This document shows, in pieces, positions 49,901-56,555 of a stretch of DNA of 64,000 bases (its first letter is position 1; each line of letters starts with the position of its first letter). Source of the DNA: Mycobacterium sp. URHB0044 (GTDB lineage Bacteria > Actinomycetota > Actinomycetes > Mycobacteriales > Mycobacteriaceae); NCBI RefSeq assembly GCF_000620625.1, contig NZ_JIAW01000022.1, forward strand, positions 1 to 64,000, written 5' to 3'. Made by a program: the position numbers and the translations under genes. The notes under the pieces are model-generated. The model saw only the letters and a program-made list of their open reading frames with translations, searched no databases and was not told the DNA's origin.

Positions 49901-51486
49901 TCGGCATGCCAGCAGGCCGAAGCATCGTCGGACGTGATGCCGATCGCCATGTCGGCGTCGGCAAGGGCTTGCGCCGCAGCTCGAGACACGACGGCCACCG
50001 TCCGGCCGTCCTCCTGCAGACGGCACACGGTATTGGCGAGCGCCCCGTCGAGCGTCCCGTCGGCGGGGTACAGATCGTCGAAGGCCGGGCGCAGCTCGTC
50101 GAGGCCGTCGACGTCCAACGACACGGCCTCGGCTCCGCCGCGGCGGATTTCGCCAACCACCGCCGAGGCCAGCGGATGGTTGGCGTAGCGCACCAGCACC
50201 TCCCCCGACGCGTCTCGGCCGTTGGTCGAGGGCACCGGGTGCCAGCCCACTCCCACCGAGCCGCGCTCGATTTCGTCCTGCGCCCACTGCCACGCGGCGG
50301 CGCGTTGATGGTCGGGCACCTTGCGGATGCGCCCGACGCGCAACTCGTCGGTGGTCAACGCGCGCGGGTCGATCAGCACGACGTCGACGCGGTCGAGCCT
50401 GCGCAATGCGGCGGGATGCAGGGGCAGCACCCGATGGTGATCCGCCAAGCCCCGGCTGAGCGTCGCGGCGAACGCCTCGCGGCTGTTGCGTGCCGCCTTC
50501 GGTGCGGCGACCAGGGTCGCGGTGGCGGCAGCACCGAGATTGGCGGTGGCAAGGCCGACGGCGGCGGCGCCCACGCCTTGCGCCAGCCCACTGCGGTCGC
50601 CGTGCCGCTCGATCGGGCCCGGCGGGCACGGTCGAGGACGTGCTGCGGGGCGGACGCCGTCACGGCAGTCGGCGTGCTCGGCGAGCGAGGGTTCGTGCCG
50701 TTGCCAGGCCAGCGCCGCCGATTGCGTTTCGGCGGCGGTGAGTACGTGCTTCATCAAGTCGACGGCCAGGGATGCGGGAGTCTGAGCGATCGCGTAGCCG
50801 AGACTCGCGGCCAACGCCAGCGCGGTATCGGCGGTGTCGGCTCCGAGTCGTTGCTCCACGATCCGGCGAAGCCGCGGCTGATAGTCGACGAGCGTCACGA
50901 GGGCGGCGAGGTTCGGCGCGAGCCTCGGCAACGGTAGCGCGCGGCCAACCAGGCTTGTTGCCAGGCCGACGGCGCTCGCGGCGGCTGCGGTGACGTTGCC
51001 CGCCAGCGCAATTGGGTCTGCGGGCAGCGTGGTCGGTGACGGTGGTTGCTCGACGTCGGCTTCCCGCTCGGCGGTGCTGACGGCGTCGCACAGTTCGGTC
51101 AGCGACGCGGTCTCGTCGACGCCGACGACGATGCGGGACAGCGGATAGTTGAGCTGCGCCCACTCGACACCCTGCTGGGCGCGGACGTACTGCAGCACGA
51201 GCTCGCCGAGGGCGTCGTCGGGTGCGGTGTCGGCCAGGCCGCGGACCTCGATCCAGCAGCGGCTCTCGCCGCGCCATCGGCGCCGCGCGGGCGTGCCGCC
51301 GAGCAGTTCGGCCGCCACGTCGGTGACGGCGGCCACCACACCGGCGGGCAGTTCCGAAGCCGCGCGGACGGGATTGGCGACGAAGTCGACGCCGACCGCC
51401 GCGGTGGCGGTGGCGGTACGGACACCGAGGTTCAGGGCGCGCAGGGGCAACGATGCGGACGTGCGCACCAGTCGGGTCAGGCTCAC
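46993..51486 (-). CDS. ctpI: Giant cation P-type ATPase, CtpI type, with degenerate N-terminal ATPase half
   Basis: The 1497-residue protein is about twice the usual P-type ATPase length, as is M. tuberculosis CtpI. A ferredoxin-like domain without a CxxC (about residues 75-135) comes first. Around residues 365-520 a P-domain-like region has IDPRALT in place of DKTGTL and ADADMAIGITSDD in place of GDGANDA, so it should be inactive. The second half is complete: TGES (DESALTGESLPVPKQ, near 780), PEGLP in helix 4 (near 895), DKTGTLSQNRLRVG (near 937), KGAPEVVLAACGD and GDGANDAAAIRAA (near 1192). PEGLP points to P2-type transport of calcium or a similar ion rather than heavy metals. The GTG at 51486 lies 5 nt after the upstream stop. 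Confidence 0.87.
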   Translation of the reverse strand: MSLTRLVRTSASLPLRALNLGVRTATATAAVGVDFVANPVRAASELPAGVVAAVTDVAAELLGGTPARRRWRGESRCWIEVRGLADTAPDDALGELVLQYVRAQQGVEWAQLNYPLSRIVVGVDETASLTELCDAVSTAEREADVEQPPSPTTLPADPIALAGNVTAAAASAVGLATSLVGRALPLPRLAPNLAALVTLVDYQPRLRRIVEQRLGADTADTALALAASLGYAIAQTPASLAVDLMKHVLTAAETQSAALAWQRHEPSLAEHADCRDGVRPAARPRPCPPGPIERHGDRSGLAQGVGAAAVGLATANLGAAATATLVAAPKAARNSREAFAATLSRGLADHHRVLPLHPAALRRLDRVDVVLIDPRALTTDELRVGRIRKVPDHQRAAAWQWAQDEIERGSVGVGWHPVPSTNGRDASGEVLVRYANHPLASAVVGEIRRGGAEAVSLDVDGLDELRPAFDDLYPADGTLDGALANTVCRLQEDGRTVAVVSRAAAQALADADMAIGITSDDASACWHADLLVDDLDGVWRIVHALPAARRASERGVQIATGASILGALLMVPGVRGRGPGPVAAGAGAGLLTGYQTAREVLGAETPPAPTTHEWHALPIDRVRRLLPAPERSAPPPPGRPRVSTVVETARSVVDPVRAGLGDFAGAMRDELSDPLTPVLAIGSAASAVLGSPVDAVLVGSVLAGNAALAATQKLRAERLLQRMLAVQDPPARLVVDGGYDTVDATDLRPGDVIEVRPGEVVPADGRLVEATDLEVDESALTGESLPVPKQTAATPAAPVAERACMLHATTTVVAGTAVAIVTAVGGQTQARRAAQLPGARGSTVGLQTQLRDLTNRAWPISLAGGGLVTAFGLLRRTGLRQAISSGVAVSVAAVPEGLPLVATLAQQASARRLTKSGALVRSPRSVEALGRVDVVCFDKTGTLSQNRLRVGRVDAAAGNSEDDVLTHAARATPPANGEPHEHATDVAVAEAAHRSAVDVGGPDVHLPFRSGRPYSASIYGRELSIKGAPEVVLAACGDDGAPNPVHQIAADGLRVLAVARRRLSAQQARAARDADAFDALCREGLDFIGLLGLSDSPRPDAPAVLEGLAASGIGVRLITGDHPVTATAIAAELGMPVGDDQVISGTDWETLSRRGQEQAVQDRVVFARMSPEHKVQIVETLERLGKTCAMVGDGANDAAAIRAATVGIGVVAHGSDPAHTAADVMLLDGRIGSLLDALDEGRQLWQRVQAAVAVLLGGNAGEVAFAILGTAITGHAPLNTRQLLLVNMLTDALPAAALAVSPPTSRAAGAGKGPDEAALWRTVAVRGTATAGAATAAWALASVTGRQRRASTVALVALVSTQLGQTLIDSRSPLVVGTAVGSLMALGALISTPGVSQLLGSTPLGPVGWAQALTTAAGATAVAAIAPRVFGSGGDEQEDQSSISTTPTRHSTAYSSRNGTASTSVTKSVNGSEPKPTTEADTPATVGTPSVQTPNTP

Positions 51487-51491
51487 CGGCG

Positions 51492-51941
51492 CTACTTCTT
51501 GGCGGGGGCGCGGCGGCGGGTGGCCGTCGTCTTGCGCGGTCCGCGCGCCGTAGTGGACTTCGCGGCCTTGGTCGTCTTGCGCGCGGGTGCCGAAGCCGTT
51601 GCGGGCGCCTTCTTGGGTGGCTCGTCGGGGACCGCGGACAGCGTCGGTGCAGCCGTGTTGCCCGCTTGCTGGTTGTGGCGCCGCACCGCAAGCGCGGTCG
51701 CTCCGATGCCCAGCAGGATTGGCCACTCGACCAGGCCGGTCGCGCCGACCGCGGCGATGGCCAGCACGGCGGCCGGCGTCGAATGGCTGCCGCTGTCCAA
51801 GCCGTTCCTGATGCCGTTCACCGTGCCCTGTACGCCACCGATCACGCCGTTGACCGCTGCGCCGCCCACCGCGCCGGCCGCGGCGACGGTGGTGTCTGCC
51901 GACCGCGTGATCACGCGGGCCGTACTTCGAATTACGTTCAT
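51492..51941 (-). CDS. Small membrane protein with histone-like basic tail, upstream of ctpI
   Basis: The 149-residue protein has an N-terminal amphipathic region (MNVIRSTARVITRSADTTVAAAGAVGGAAVNGVIGGVQGTVNGIRNGL), one or two membrane helices (TPAAVLAIAAVGATGLVEWPILLGIGATALAV), and a Lys/Ala/Pro/Thr-rich tail (PPKKAPATASAPARKTTKAAKSTTARGPRKTTATRRRAPAKK) like histone H1 or the tail of mycobacterial HupB. The tail could bind DNA, acidic lipids or polyphosphate. The ATG at 51941 has GGAAGAAG upstream. It ends 5 nt before ctpI and is its likely partner. Function unknown. Confidence 0.72.
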   Translation of the reverse strand: MNVIRSTARVITRSADTTVAAAGAVGGAAVNGVIGGVQGTVNGIRNGLDSGSHSTPAAVLAIAAVGATGLVEWPILLGIGATALAVRRHNQQAGNTAAPTLSAVPDEPPKKAPATASAPARKTTKAAKSTTARGPRKTTATRRRAPAKK

Positions 51942-52338
51942 CGCTCGACTTCTTCCAAGTCGTGGGTTGGTCCAATACACCTCGGGAAGAACGGAGGGTA
52001 CCCATCGTCGGTGAACTGAACCTGAGCGTTTGATGAGTTGCCGAAAGCGTTTGAGAGGAACGCTATTTCGCGTCTGTCCATTCGTGCTTCCTCCGGCACG
52101 GCGCGCCATTTTCGGATTGGCGGAAGTCATGTTTGCCGGGTGACCGACAAGCCGGTGAACGTCCCCTCAGGCGGCGCCACGTTCAACGAGACGGTGACTC
52201 AATCGACGTCCGCGTTGAATACGACGGGAGATGGGTGCCTGGTGTTGCCTGCCGGGAATGGCGGGCGGAATTGGCAGATTGGGTTCCGTCCCCCAAAATG
52301 GCCGATGAGCAGCCAGGATAGTGCTGAGTAAGCCCTGA

Positions 52339-52360
52339 TTCTTTATAAGTTCTTTATAAG
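52339..52360 (+). repeat. Tandem 11-bp AT-rich repeat
   Basis: TTCTTTATAAG occurs twice in direct succession, 38 bp before the GTG at 52399. Eleven bp is one helical turn, so a protein could bind both copies on one face. The AT content stands out in this GC-rich sequence. Confidence 0.7.
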
Positions 52361-52386
52361 ATTGTGATAATCCGCGGAATTCCTCG

Positions 52387-52392
52387 TATGGT
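52387..52392 (+). promoter_or_regulatory. Leaderless -10 box (TATGGT)
   Basis: TATGGT ends 6 nt before the GTG at 52399. TTGTGA, 19 bp further upstream, is a possible -35 box. Confidence 0.5.
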
Positions 52393-52398
52393 GCTTTC

Positions 52399-53076
52399 GT
52401 GGCGCGCCATTCATTAGCCAGGAGCCGACGCAAGTCGCCTGTAGCCCTGGCTGCGCTCGTCGCCCCGGCCGCCGTGCTCTTCGCGGCCGCAGGAGGTGTC
52501 CATTCACTGGGCACCGACAGCGACGCCACGCCAGTCGAGAAAGCCGTGCCGTGCTGCGTGCAACTCGTCGCAGCAGCGCCGAGCGCCCTGCCGTGGACGC
52601 CGTCGGACGAGCCGTCGAGTGCGAGTGCCGAGCCCGAGCGGGTGATGTCGGCGTCGAGGTGGCGAGTTGCCCCCGTCGCCGCCATCGTCCCGCGCCTGCT
52701 GCCCGTAGGGCGGGCACCCGAGCAGGGTCTGCAGGTACGAACGATCCTGGCGTCGCGCAGCATCAGCGCGGCGTTCCCCGAGATTCACGACATCGGCGGC
52801 GTTCGTCCCGACCCGCTGCCGTGGCATCCCAACGGTTTGGCGCTCGACGTGACCATTCCCAACCCGGGCACGGCCGAGGGCATCGCGCTCGGCAACGAGA
52901 TCGTCGCGTACGTCCTGAAGAACGCGACGCGGTTTGGGATTCAAGACGCGATCTGGCGCGGCACCTACTACACCCCCGCTGGCCCGTCGGGATCTGGCTA
53001 CGGCCACTTCGACCACGTCCACGTCACCACGACGGGCGGCGGCTATCCCACCGGCGGGGAAACCTACTTCCGCTAG
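52399..53076 (+). CDS. Secreted Rv0320-like protein with ARB_07466-type C-terminal domain
   Basis: The 225-residue protein has a basic start, a hydrophobic signal (SPVALAALVAPAAVLFAAAGG), a variable linker, then a conserved domain of about 110 residues: ASRSISAAFPEIHDIGGVRPDPLPWHPNGLALDVTIPNPGTAEGIALGNEIVAYVLKNATRFGIQDAIWRGTYYTPAGPSGSGYGHFDHVHVTTTGGGYPTGGETYFR. The conserved His residues (WHPNGLALDV, GHFDHVHV) resemble metal ligands of LAS-type peptidoglycan hydrolases, so a cell-wall cutting role is possible but unproven. A TATGGT box 6 nt ahead of the GTG supports the start. It resembles Rv0320, also next to tRNA-Gly and dcd. Confidence 0.82.
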   Translation: MARHSLARSRRKSPVALAALVAPAAVLFAAAGGVHSLGTDSDATPVEKAVPCCVQLVAAAPSALPWTPSDEPSSASAEPERVMSASRWRVAPVAAIVPRLLPVGRAPEQGLQVRTILASRSISAAFPEIHDIGGVRPDPLPWHPNGLALDVTIPNPGTAEGIALGNEIVAYVLKNATRFGIQDAIWRGTYYTPAGPSGSGYGHFDHVHVTTTGGGYPTGGETYFR

Positions 53077-53196
53077 CCCGCCGTCCAGTGGCGGCGCGGA
53101 CCGTGTCGGGCGATCGAGGAGTTTCGGGAGCCTGCACCCAACCGGTAGCGCAGCGGCGCCCGGCCGTCGCTGACGGCCGGGCGGTCCCGCGGCCCG

Positions 53197-53874
53197 TCAG
53201 CTGTTGTTCGCCCGCTCGGCTTGGCGCTTCGTCTTCTCCGCGTCGGCCAACTCCTCAACCCTGTCCGCCTGCGCACGCTTGGCGCCCGCCTCCGTGCGCT
53301 TTGCTCGAGCATCGTCGAGCTTCGACGTCGCCGCGTCGGCTGCCTTCTGTTGCTCCTTGCGAATCCGGGCTTGTTCGTCGCGCTTGGCCGCCTCGGCTTG
53401 GTTCGTCCGGCGGCGTGCCGCTTCGTCGGCCTGCTTCTTGGCGGCGGCGGTCCGCTGCGCAGCCTCCTCTTCCGCCGCGCGCTTGCGCTCCTGTGCTGAG
53501 GTCCGAGCTTCTTCGACGTCATGCTTGCGCTCGGCGTGCGCTTCCCGCTGCTCCTCGATCGCCTCGTCGCTAGTGGCTTTCAGCTCGGCTTTGGACTGCC
53601 GTCGCATCTGATCCCCAGTTGCTTCGAGCTTGCTCGCCCGACCAAGCGCATCGCTACGCTCAGCGAGCGCACGGCCTCGATCTTCAAGCCTGGTGTCGCC
53701 CAAGGCATTTCCCACGGCCGCATCCAACAATCCGAGGGAGCGCTCGTAGAACAATCGCGCAGGCGTTTCCGAACCCATGCGAGCGACCACGCGTTCCTCG
53801 ATGATCTGAAGGGGAAGCCGGGCGACTCGGTATTGGAGACGCAGAACGGCGAGTGGGGCTTCGATGATTCTCAT
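53197..53874 (-). CDS. Alanine-rich coiled-coil protein
   Basis: The 225-residue protein has an N-terminal part of 60 residues with amphipathic helices (MRIIEAPLAVLRLQYRVARLPLQIIEERVVARMG, SETPARLFYERSLGLLDAAVG) and then about 150 residues of charged coiled coil rich in Ala, Glu, Lys, Arg and Gln (EEQREAHAERKHDVEEARTSAQERKRAAEEEAAQRTAAAKKQADEAARRR). Proteins of this kind are sometimes wrongly labelled as translation initiation factor IF-2 because of low complexity; no GTPase is present. The ATG at 53874 has AGGAG 9 nt upstream. It follows the CsbD-like gene by 26 nt and is likely co-expressed. A structural or stress role is plausible, unproven. Confidence 0.72.
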   Translation of the reverse strand: MRIIEAPLAVLRLQYRVARLPLQIIEERVVARMGSETPARLFYERSLGLLDAAVGNALGDTRLEDRGRALAERSDALGRASKLEATGDQMRRQSKAELKATSDEAIEEQREAHAERKHDVEEARTSAQERKRAAEEEAAQRTAAAKKQADEAARRRTNQAEAAKRDEQARIRKEQQKAADAATSKLDDARAKRTEAGAKRAQADRVEELADAEKTKRQAERANNS

Positions 53875-53900
53875 TGATGACTCCTGTGTCTTGCCGCTGC

Positions 53901-54452
53901 TCACGGCAGGTCGGCTTCCTTGGTCAGTTCGTCGGCCTGCCGCCTGATGCGGTCGGCTTCCGCCTCGGCGCTGGATGCGCCCCGCATCGCGGCCTGATGA
54001 TCGGCGGCGGCGTCCACCACTTGTTCAGTCGCGGAATCGATTTCGTCGCGCTCCTTGGCCTGCTGGATCTCGGCCTGAGCGTCGAGCTCGGCACGCGTCT
54101 TCGCTATTGCAGCGTCCTGTTGTCCCGCCGCCTCGGCGGCCCGCTTCTGTGCGGCTTGCTGATCTCGCACGGAGCTCTCGACGGCCGCCGTCTGCGCGTC
54201 CACGGCGATCCGTTCCCGGGCACCCTTCACCTGCGCCTCGGCCGCCTCGGCCCGGGCTTGCGCTGCCTCGGCGTCGGCCACGGCTTCGACGCTGTTGGCC
54301 TCCTTGCGCTCCCTGGCCTCGGTCTGTTCGAGCTGCCCCTCGGCAGTCAGCGAGTCATTGCCGGTGACGGCGCCGAAGACTTCCTTCGCCTTGCCCTTCA
54401 CCGAGTCGATCAGGCCCTTGCGGGCCTCGTCGGCCTTGCTGTGCTCAGTCAC
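53901..54452 (-). CDS. CsbD-like stress protein with long coiled-coil extension
   Basis: The 183-residue protein begins MTEHSKADEARKGLIDSVKGKAKEVFGAVTGNDSLTAEGQLEQTEA, a CsbD-type repeat region (residues 10-50) as in stress-induced small proteins. It continues as an Ala/Glu-rich coiled coil to the end (AVADAEAAQARAEAAEAQVKGARERIAVDAQTAAVESSVRDQQAAQKRAAEAAGQ). CsbD proteins are usually about 60-70 residues, so the extension is unusual. The GTG at 54452 has AAAGGAG 6 nt upstream; the ATG at 54467 would contain that ribosome site. It is upstream of the coiled-coil gene on the same strand. Confidence 0.8.
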   Translation of the reverse strand: MTEHSKADEARKGLIDSVKGKAKEVFGAVTGNDSLTAEGQLEQTEARERKEANSVEAVADAEAAQARAEAAEAQVKGARERIAVDAQTAAVESSVRDQQAAQKRAAEAAGQQDAAIAKTRAELDAQAEIQQAKERDEIDSATEQVVDAAADHQAAMRGASSAEAEADRIRRQADELTKEADLP

Positions 54453-54532
54453 TGAGTCTCCTTTCAACTTCGTTTCGACATATCGAAGTGGGTTGTTCGA
54501 TTGATGTGATGGGTGACGGCCGCCCGTTGTGC

Positions 54533-55054
54533 TCAGCGGAGCGGCCCGTCGGGTGTAGCGCCTCGCGCCCTGTCACCGGTGCCAACGGGCTGGCCGGTGT
54601 CCTCGCGTGTGCGGCCCAGCGCCGCACCGAGGGCGATCATCGCGACCGCGAGCGCCAGGTGCAGCCAGTTGTCCGCGTCGTTGACGGGGACGAAGTTGGC
54701 CGAATTGTCGTGATCGACGACGAGGCCATAGAGGAAGAGCACCAGATAGACGACGCCCCCGCCGATGAGGTACGAGCGGGCACCGTTGAAGGTGCGCGCC
54801 AGGGCGATCCCTGCGACGCCGAACGCCAGGTGCACCAAGTTGTGCAGCACCGACACGTTGAAGATCCCGAGCAGGGCAGCGTCGGAATGATGACCGGCAA
54901 AGGCGAGCTGGTCGAAGTTCGTGGTGATGCCGGGAACGAATCCGAGCAGACCGACGATCAGAAAGACGGCGCCGACGGCGAGGGCAGCCTTCTGTACTCG
55001 CGTCGCGAATGTGGTCATTGTTCTGGGTGTGTTGGCAGAATTGGCTGCGGTCAT
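54533..55054 (-). CDS. DUF4383 membrane protein
   Basis: The 173-residue protein has four membrane helices of the DUF4383 family (AALAVGAVFLIVGLLGFVPGITTNF, LLGIFNVSVLHNLVHLAFGVAGIALA, YLIGGGVVYLVLFLYGLVVDHD, WLHLALAVAMIALGAALG), with conserved HNLVHL. Members are often stress-related and of unknown function. The ATG at 55054 is 4 nt after a GGGTAT box that, with GTTC 17 bp further up, resembles a SigF promoter; translation might instead start at the ATG at 55018. The next gene downstream on this strand is the CsbD-like gene, 80 nt away. Confidence 0.82.
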   Translation of the reverse strand: MTAANSANTPRTMTTFATRVQKAALAVGAVFLIVGLLGFVPGITTNFDQLAFAGHHSDAALLGIFNVSVLHNLVHLAFGVAGIALARTFNGARSYLIGGGVVYLVLFLYGLVVDHDNSANFVPVNDADNWLHLALAVAMIALGAALGRTREDTGQPVGTGDRARGATPDGPLR

Positions 55055-55058
55055 GGAG

Positions 55059-55085
55059 ATACCCTTTTTCCGTGGTCCACCGAAC
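55059..55085 (-). promoter_or_regulatory. SigF-like promoter
   Basis: On the minus strand GTTC (55085-55082), a 17-bp spacer and GGGTAT (55064-55059) match the SigF pattern GTTT-N15-17-GGGTAT with one change. It stands directly ahead of the DUF4383 gene. Confidence 0.5.
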
Positions 55086-55250
55086 GGGTGCTCCACGGGG
55101 CTGGAAGCGAGCGGCGTGTCCCAGATACCCGGGCCGTTGCGGCGGCAAACCTCGCAGAGCCGAGGCGGTGGGATCGAAAACGGCGCCGATCCAAGCGCTG
55201 ACCTGCCACGAGGGGCCACAGCCGCGGGCTCACCCAGCTCGCGGGGTGTC

Positions 55251-55991
55251 GTGCACGCGCGGCCCTTCCTACTGCTGTCGATCCGCGGTGAGGACGCCGC
55301 CGCCGATGACGAGTACCTGGCGATGATGCGCTTCGCCGAAATGGATCGCGAAGGGATGCGCCGCATCCGGTTGACGCACGAGCCGTTGGGTGAGATCGAC
55401 CTCGCGGACTGGTCCGGGGTGATCCTCGGCGGCGGGCCGTACAACGTGAGCGACGATCCGGCGACCAAGTCGCCGACACAGCGCCGCGTCGAAGGCGAAC
55501 TGCTTCCGCTGATCGAACGCATCGTCGATGCCGACATCCCCTTCCTCGGTTGCTGTTACGGCGTGGGCACCCTCGGCACGGTCGTCGGTGCGACGATCGA
55601 CAAGACCTATCCCGAGCCCGTCGGCGGGATGTCGGTCTCAGTGTCGGCCGCCGGCCGAGACGACGCGCTGTTCTGCGACGCGCCCGAGGTGTTCGACGCC
55701 TACGGCGGCCACAAGGAGGCGGCGTCGGAGCTGCCGTCCGATGTGGTCTGCCTCGCGTCGTCGGTCGACAGCCCGGTGCAGGCATTCCGGGTGAAGGCCA
55801 ACGTGTACGCCACGCAGTTCCACCCGGAACTCGACGTCGACGGCCTCCGTACGCGAATCGACGTCTACAAGGACTACGGGTACTTCGCGCCCGAATCGGC
55901 AAAGGAACTCAAAGTCGCTGCGCGGCAGTGGAACGTGACGTATCCGCCGGAGATCCTGCGGCGGTTCGTCGAGCGGTACGCGCGGGCTTGA
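55251..55991 (+). CDS. Class I glutamine amidotransferase (GuaA-like)
   Basis: The 246-residue protein is a stand-alone class I glutamine amidotransferase: VILGGGPYNVSDD (oxyanion strand), IPFLGCCYGVGTLGTVVGATIDKTYPEPVGG with the nucleophile Cys in GCCYGVG, and FHPELDVDGL with the catalytic His and Glu. It would hydrolyse glutamine and pass on ammonia, or cleave a gamma-glutamyl bond, as in GuaA-like proteins of unknown acceptor. I start at the GTG at 55251 because the family begins there; the longer upstream frame runs through the divergent DUF4383 promoter. Partner and substrate are unknown. Confidence 0.83.
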   Translation: MHARPFLLLSIRGEDAAADDEYLAMMRFAEMDREGMRRIRLTHEPLGEIDLADWSGVILGGGPYNVSDDPATKSPTQRRVEGELLPLIERIVDADIPFLGCCYGVGTLGTVVGATIDKTYPEPVGGMSVSVSAAGRDDALFCDAPEVFDAYGGHKEAASELPSDVVCLASSVDSPVQAFRVKANVYATQFHPELDVDGLRTRIDVYKDYGYFAPESAKELKVAARQWNVTYPPEILRRFVERYARA

Positions 55992-56010
55992 ACCTGGCTG
56001 GACTGAGTGA

Positions 56011-56130
56011 CTAGGCGATCACCATGGAGCCGGCGCCGCCGACGTATACGATGCCGGACGGATTCGCGGCGTCGACCGCGTTGACGATCGCCCCGGCGAA
56101 GGATGTGTCGACCTCACTGCGGCGGTTTCG
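56011..56130 (-). pseudogene. Possible fragment of an NAD(P)-binding oxidoreductase gene
   Basis: On the minus strand a short frame ends VDTSFAGAIVNAVDAANPSGIVYVGGAGSMVIA before a TAG. The segment resembles an inner strand-helix-strand of atypical Rossmann oxidoreductases (a KKLLVVGGAGS-like strand). Nothing similar continues on either side, so this may be a decayed remnant. The rest of 55992-56435 holds only the tRNA terminator at its end. This rests on one short stretch and could be chance. Confidence 0.25.
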
Positions 56131-56375
56131 CAATAGCGGGGTCGTCTGGTGACGATGAACACGACTACGTGGCGGAGGCAGGCCACGGTGATTTCGTGGT
56201 CCGCCCACTGATCCCGGATCCCTGATCTCTGAACACGCCCGTCAGAGCGGATCCAACGCGTCACTCCCTGGATCTCGTTCTGGGCGGCGGGGTGAGCGGC
56301 GGCTGTCATCGCACCAGGCTTGGATATCGCCACCAGCGACTATCAACCCCGCGGAGTCCCGTGCGGACGCCCACG

Positions 56376-56410
56376 AAAAAAGCTCTGAACCCCCAACGAG
56401 GGTTCAGAGC
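56376..56410 (-). terminator. Rho-independent terminator of tRNA-Gly
   Basis: A perfect 11-bp stem (arms 56382-56392 and 56400-56410) with a 7-nt loop is followed on the minus strand by six T. It begins 26 nt after the 3-prime end of the tRNA gene. This is the clearest terminator in the window. Confidence 0.88.
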
Positions 56411-56435
56411 CATTCGGATGTCTTGCAACATTTCG

Positions 56436-56509
56436 TGGAGCCGATGACGGGAATCGAACCCGCGTATTCAGCTTGGGAAGCTGATGTTCTGCCATTGAAC
56501 TACATCGGC
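56436..56509 (-). tRNA. tRNA-Gly (anticodon CCC)
   Basis: The 74-nt gene folds as a cloverleaf. The acceptor stem GCCGATG pairs with CATCGGC. A D arm with TTCAATGGCAGAA follows, then the anticodon stem TCAGC/GCTGA around loop TTCCCAA, whose middle bases are CCC. The T arm contains GGTTCGATTCC. The CCA end is encoded. It reads GGG codons for glycine. It lies between an Rv0320-like gene region and dcd, as glyU does in M. tuberculosis, from memory. A terminator follows. Confidence 0.95.
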
Positions 56510-56543
56510 ATCGGTGATCACGGAGATTAGCATCCCGACCCGA

Positions 56544-56549
56544 TACGCT
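56544..56549 (+). promoter_or_regulatory. Leaderless -10 box of dcd (TACGCT)
   Basis: TACGCT ends 6 nt before the GTG at 56556, so the dcd message would start at its first codon. The promoter lies in the 46-bp gap between the divergent tRNA gene and dcd. Confidence 0.55.
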
Positions 56550-56555
56550 CGTCGC

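Larger units (their letters stand above)
51942..52398. other. Intergenic region upstream of the ctpI operon and the Rv0320-like gene
   Basis: About 457 bp hold no supported gene. It contains AGCGTTTGA at 52026 and 52046, an inverted AGCGTT/AACGCT pair at 52046-52064, and an AT-rich tandem repeat at 52339-52360. A plus-strand ORF at 52038-52331 has no homology or start signals and is probably non-coding. Confidence 0.4.

Noticed and set aside
51998..52021. SigF-like promoter before the ctpI partner gene
   Set aside because: GTTC and GGGTAC are present but only 14 bp apart, shorter than the usual 15-17, and the -10 differs at its last base.
52038..52331. 97-codon plus-strand ORF
   Set aside because: No homology, ribosome site or coding signature; it lies in a region with repeats and low codon bias.
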